This document shows positions 6,996 through 10,600 of a DNA stretch of 10,600 nt, piece by piece. The number at the start of each line of letters is the position of its first letter. Positions within the stretch are counted from its first letter, which is position 1. A model generated the notes under the pieces. The model did no database searches. It worked only from the letters and a program-made list of their open reading frames with translations, and was not told the DNA's origin. A program made the translations under genes and the position numbers. This DNA is from Polaribacter sp. (lineage in GTDB: Bacteria > Bacteroidota > Bacteroidia > Flavobacteriales > Flavobacteriaceae). The stretch is from the NCBI GenBank assembly GCA_003537695.1, contig DPRC01000118.1, positions 1 to 10,600 on the forward strand, in the 5' to 3' direction.

Positions 6996-8903
6996 ATGTC
7001 TAAAGTTATAGCACATAGTTTATTTACAGATTTCGATATTAGCCTCTTTAAATCTGGCACACATTACAAATTATACGAAAAATTCGGGTCGCATATTGTC
7101 AAAAAAGACGGCATGGATGGCACTTATTTTGCAGTTTGGGCACCCAATGCAAAAGAAGTTTGCGTGATTGGAGACTTCAATCATTGGAACGACCAAGAGC
7201 ACCAATTAAATGTAAGGTGGGATGCAAGTGGTATTTGGGAAGGTTTTATTCCCTATGCAGGAAAAGGCAATACCTATAAATATAAAATCAAAAGCAGCAG
7301 CGATAGTGTTGTAACTGAAAAGGCTGATCCATATGCTCGCAGGTGTGAACATCCTCCAAAAACAGCTTCTATCATCTGGGAAGATACCTATGCTTGGAAG
7401 GACAAAAAATGGATGAAGGAGCGCAAAAAGAACAATGCTTTAGATGCACCTTATTCCGTTTATGAGGTGCATTTAGGTTCTTGGAGGAGAAAAGTAGCAG
7501 AAAACAGGTTTCTCAGTTATATAGAGTTGGCCGATGAGCTTGTGACCTATGTTGCAGCAATGAATTTTACACATGTGGAATTGATGCCTATTATGGAATT
7601 CCCCTATGACCCAAGTTGGGGATACCAATTAACTGGGTACTTCGCCCCTACTTCTCGCTTTGGATACCCAGACGAATTCAAATTCCTTGTAGATAAATTT
7701 CATGAAAAAGGAATTGGTGTACTTTTAGATTGGGTACCCTCTCATTTTCCTTCAGATGCACATGGATTAGGTAATTTCGATGGTTCTTGTTTGTATGAGC
7801 ATCCAGACCCTAGAAAAGGATACCACCAAGATTGGAAAAGTCTTATTTTTAATTATGGTAGGAACGAAGTGAAATCATTTTTAATTAGCAATGCCATTTT
7901 CTGGCTAGATCAATACCATGCAGACGGTTTGCGAGTAGATGCAGTTGCATCGATGCTTTTTCTTGACTACTCAAGAAAAGATGGTGAATGGGAGCCAAAT
8001 GAATTTGGAGGAAGAGAGAATTTAGAAGCCATCTCTTTTATTAAAGAAATGAATGCTGCCGTTTATAAAAATTTCCCTGATGTACAGACCATCGCAGAAG
8101 AGTCTACCTCTTTCCCACAAGTTTCTAGTCCCGTTTTTTCTGGTGGTTTGGGTTTTGGTATGAAATGGATGATGGGTTGGATGCACGATTCACTAGACTA
8201 CTTTGCAAAGGAGACGATCTATAGAGAACATCATCAAGATGAACTTACCTTTAGTTTAAATTATGCGTTTACAGAAAACTTTATGCTTCCTCTGTCTCAC
8301 GATGAAGTTGTATATGGTAAAAAAGCAATCGTAGAGAAAATGCCTGGTGATGAATGGCAAAAATTTGCAAACTTACGATTGTTGTATTGTTTTATGTACG
8401 CACACCCAGGCACAAAGTTACTTTTTCAAGGTTGTGAATTTGGACAGACCAGTGAATGGAATTTTAATGGTAGTTTAGACTGGCATTTATTAGACCACAA
8501 AGTTCATAAAGGCTCGCAAACGTTAGTCCAGGATTTAAATACTTTGTATACAAAGGAAAGGGCACTGTACGAGAAGCAATTTTCTGCAGAGGGTTTTGAA
8601 TGGATTGATCACGGAGATCACCAAAACTCGGTCATGACATTCCTTCGCAAAGGAAATGATGAAAAAGATACCCTCGTTCTTGTCTTAAACTTAACGGCCA
8701 TGCCGCGAGAAAATTATCGCATCGGCCTTCCAAAATCGGGAACTTTAAAAATAGTTTTTAATAGTGACGCTGCCATATATAACGGCACGGATAACTTCAA
8801 AGACCAGCAACTACAATCTGAGCCTAAAGCATGGAATGACCGCGCAAACTCTTTGATCTTAGCATTGCCACCATTAGCCATGTTGGCATTAAAATATAAA
8901 TAA
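6996..8903 (+). CDS. glgB: 1,4-alpha-glucan branching enzyme
   Basis: GlgB cuts an alpha-1,4-glucan chain and rejoins the piece through an alpha-1,6 bond, making the branches of glycogen. The 635-residue product has a CBM48-type beta-sandwich (about 30-125, with YFAVWAPNAKEVCVIGDFNHW), a GH13 catalytic barrel (about 155-520) and an all-beta C-terminal domain. All GH13 signature regions are intact: DWVPSH (245-250), GLRVDAV with nucleophile D315, IAEES with acid/base E368, and LSHDEV with D436 stabilising the transition state. It is about 90 residues shorter than E. coli GlgB (728), consistent with lacking the extra N-terminal domain present there; this short form is common. The ATG at 6996 is the natural start. 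It is third in the glgA-glgC-glgB unit. No convincing intrinsic terminator follows the stop codon. Confidence 0.96.
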   Translation: MSKVIAHSLFTDFDISLFKSGTHYKLYEKFGSHIVKKDGMDGTYFAVWAPNAKEVCVIGDFNHWNDQEHQLNVRWDASGIWEGFIPYAGKGNTYKYKIKSSSDSVVTEKADPYARRCEHPPKTASIIWEDTYAWKDKKWMKERKKNNALDAPYSVYEVHLGSWRRKVAENRFLSYIELADELVTYVAAMNFTHVELMPIMEFPYDPSWGYQLTGYFAPTSRFGYPDEFKFLVDKFHEKGIGVLLDWVPSHFPSDAHGLGNFDGSCLYEHPDPRKGYHQDWKSLIFNYGRNEVKSFLISNAIFWLDQYHADGLRVDAVASMLFLDYSRKDGEWEPNEFGGRENLEAISFIKEMNAAVYKNFPDVQTIAEESTSFPQVSSPVFSGGLGFGMKWMMGWMHDSLDYFAKETIYREHHQDELTFSLNYAFTENFMLPLSHDEVVYGKKAIVEKMPGDEWQKFANLRLLYCFMYAHPGTKLLFQGCEFGQTSEWNFNGSLDWHLLDHKVHKGSQTLVQDLNTLYTKERALYEKQFSAEGFEWIDHGDHQNSVMTFLRKGNDEKDTLVLVLNLTAMPRENYRIGLPKSGTLKIVFNSDAAIYNGTDNFKDQQLQSEPKAWNDRANSLILALPPLAMLALKYK

Positions 8904-8950
8904 TAAAAAAAACTTTCTACTCCTGTTGGTAACCTCATAAAAAAGTGGCC

Positions 8951-8964
8951 TACTTATGTAAGTA
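8951..8964. repeat. Palindrome in glgB to GH31 gap, operator-like
   Basis: TACTTA and TAAGTA form a six-base inverted repeat around TG. It lies 47 bases after glgB and about 206 before the GH31 gene. Its form fits a site for a dimeric DNA-binding protein, but a 14-base match of this kind can arise by chance in AT-rich DNA. Elsewhere in the 267-base gap (8904-9170) I see no gene and no clear terminator; GATTTTTG at 9138-9145 resembles a -7 box with one mismatch, and lacks a TTG at the -33 spacing. Confidence 0.2.
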
Positions 8965-9170
8965 TGCACACTAAAAGACTGGATTTTTAAGGCTTTTAAA
9001 ATTATGATTAGAATCTCTGAAAAGAAATCACATTTGCCTTGATTTTTAATACATCAGAAATATTTTAAACCTTAAAAAGGACGAATACGTTATCGTTAAA
9101 AAAATATATAAGCTCTAATTATTATCCAAACTTTCACGATTTTTGTGCGCGGAGATAAACATCCTATATT

Positions 9171-10600
9171 ATGATTGTTAATACAGAACTAGAACAAAAA
9201 GGAAATTTATTTCCTTCCGAAATAATAAGCTACAAAAAAGAAGTAGATACCTTACATTTTTCCACTAAAAATGGAGTTGCACTGCAGGTTACCGTTGTTA
9301 GAGACAGTGTAATCCGCTTCAGATATAGTACTACAGGAAAGTTTGAAAATGATTTTTCATACGGTGTTACAATTCATGCCAGCCGGGGATACAGTTTTTT
9401 AGATGTAACTGAAAATGCTACGCACTATATTCTTACAACCTCTAAATTAATTTGTAAAGTAGAAAAACTAAGTTTACAAGTCAGCTTATTTGATGCCATC
9501 GACTTAAAACTAATCAATGAAGATGAAATCGGTTTTCATTGGGAAGAAAGTTATGAGTTTGGTGGTGACATTGTAAAAATGAGTAAAGCCTGTCAAAAAG
9601 CAGAAAGTTTTTACGGATTAGGAGACAAACCGGTAGATGTAAACTTAAAAGGAAAACGTTTTGAAAACTGGGCTACAGATTCATATGCCTTTGGCAAGGA
9701 TACCGATCCGATCTACAAAGCAATTCCATTTTATACAGCAATTCAAGAGAATAAGGCTTATGGTATCTTTTTTGACAATACCTTTAAATCGCACTTTGAC
9801 TTTGCACACGAAAGAAGAAATGTCACTAGTTTTTGGGCACAAGGGGGTGAAATGAATTATTATTTCATCTACGGTCCAGAGATGGAAGATGTTGTTAAAA
9901 ACTATACAGATTTAACCGGAAAGCCACATACGCTGCCTCCATTGTGGGCTTTAGGATTTCACCAATGTAAATGGAGTTATTATCCCGAAAGCAATGTAAA
10001 GGAAATTACTAAATCTTTTAGAGATTTAAAAATACCTTGTGATGCTATTTACTTAGACATTGACTATATGGAGGGATTCCGTTGTTTTACTTGGGATAAA
10101 AAACATTTCCCCAATCCTAAAAGAATGGTGAAAGAACTCGAAGATGATGGCTTTAAAACGGTTGTAATTATAGATCCAGGAATTAAAATAGATTTAGAAT
10201 ATACTGTTTTCAAAGAAGCATTGGATAAGGATTATTTTTGCAAGCGAGCAGATGGGCCCTATATGAAAGGGAAGGTTTGGCCAGGAGAATGTTACTTCCC
10301 CGACTATACCAAACCCGAAGTTCGGGAATGGTGGTCTGGTTTATTCAAAGAATTGATTGAAGACATTGGTGTAAAAGGAGTTTGGAATGATATGAATGAA
10401 CCCGCAGTCATGGATGTTCCTAACAAATCATTTCCAGATGACGTGCGCCACGATTATGACGGAAATCCTTGTTCACATCGGAAAGCACATAACATTTATG
10501 GAACACAAATGGCGCGGGCAACCTATCATGGTTTAAAAAAATATGCATATCCTAAAAGACCTTTTGTCATTACTAGGTCTGCTTATTCCGGTGCCCAGCG
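9171..10600 (+). CDS. GH31 family alpha-glucosidase, 3' end outside window
   Basis: The frame opens at ATG 9171 and runs without a stop through the window end (476 full codons), so the gene is cut by the boundary. GH31 enzymes of this type release glucose from the non-reducing ends of alpha-glucans with retention. The N-terminal part (about 1-240) fits the beta-sandwich that precedes the GH31 barrel and holds FYGLGDK (147-153). The barrel begins near LPPLWALGFHQCKWSYYPE (255-273), then YLDIDYMEG (294-302, a family signature), and GVWNDMNEP with the catalytic nucleophile D407. The last residues, RPFVITRSAYSGAQ (462-475 or so), match the next conserved block. The acid/base residue lies beyond the window. 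There is no signal peptide (MIVNTELEQKGNLF), so it is probably cytoplasmic and works on internal maltooligosaccharides or glycogen. Other GH31 specificities (xylosidase, glucan lyase) cannot be fully excluded, but the context favours alpha-glucosidase. A 267-base gap suggests its own promoter. Confidence 0.92.
   Translation, partial: MIVNTELEQKGNLFPSEIISYKKEVDTLHFSTKNGVALQVTVVRDSVIRFRYSTTGKFENDFSYGVTIHASRGYSFLDVTENATHYILTTSKLICKVEKLSLQVSLFDAIDLKLINEDEIGFHWEESYEFGGDIVKMSKACQKAESFYGLGDKPVDVNLKGKRFENWATDSYAFGKDTDPIYKAIPFYTAIQENKAYGIFFDNTFKSHFDFAHERRNVTSFWAQGGEMNYYFIYGPEMEDVVKNYTDLTGKPHTLPPLWALGFHQCKWSYYPESNVKEITKSFRDLKIPCDAIYLDIDYMEGFRCFTWDKKHFPNPKRMVKELEDDGFKTVVIIDPGIKIDLEYTVFKEALDKDYFCKRADGPYMKGKVWPGECYFPDYTKPEVREWWSGLFKELIEDIGVKGVWNDMNEPAVMDVPNKSFPDDVRHDYDGNPCSHRKAHNIYGTQMARATYHGLKKYAYPKRPFVITRSAYSGAQ

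Noticed and set aside
9069..9081. CCTT-AAA-AAGG mini-hairpin in the glgB to GH31 gap, considered as a glgB terminator
   Set aside because: Four base pairs and no following T run.
9661..9855. Plus-strand open frame of 64 codons
   Set aside because: It lies out of frame inside the GH31 gene, whose own frame is open from 9171 to the window end and carries all family motifs.

Overview
The window is an AT-rich stretch of chromosome, all genes on the plus strand, that looks like a member of the Bacteroidota and most likely of the Flavobacteriaceae. The clues are low-GC codon use, near absence of ribosome binding sites of the Shine-Dalgarno type, a promoter of the Bacteroidota form (TTG, then TAnnTTTG) before thrS, and protein sequences that match that group's versions of IF3, L20, GlgA, GlgC and GlgB. 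I see no sign of a phage, insertion sequence, CRISPR array, tRNA or rRNA. The content is mostly housekeeping, and the interest lies in start codons and RNA structures in the gaps.

Left part (1-3533): a translation operon. Positions 1-140 hold no gene I recognise. A promoter at 141-172 drives thrS (threonyl-tRNA synthetase, ATG at 196). After a 70-base gap comes infC (initiation factor IF3), which appears to start at a rare ATA codon at 2207 and so has 34 more residues than a call from the first ordinary start codon would give. rpmI (L35) and rplT (L20) follow, each preceded by a gap of 77-94 bases that can fold into an irregular stem, the expected place for feedback control by L20. A strong intrinsic terminator closes the operon at 3501-3533.

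Middle (3577-4158): one small gene for a secreted-then-anchored coiled-coil membrane protein of unknown function.

Right part (4301-10600): glycogen metabolism. glgA (TTG start), glgC (3 bases later) and glgB (31 bases later) form a tight operon. GlgC makes ADP-glucose from glucose-1-phosphate and ATP, GlgA polymerises it into alpha-1,4-glucan, and GlgB adds alpha-1,6 branches. After a 267-base gap with no gene comes a family GH31 alpha-glucosidase with no signal peptide, cut off by the window end. It probably acts on internal alpha-glucans or maltooligosaccharides, so synthesis and breakdown genes sit side by side. No glycogen phosphorylase, debranching enzyme or regulator gene is visible in this window.

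No undescribed system was found. The leads most worth following are the ATA start of infC and the two folded gaps around rpmI.
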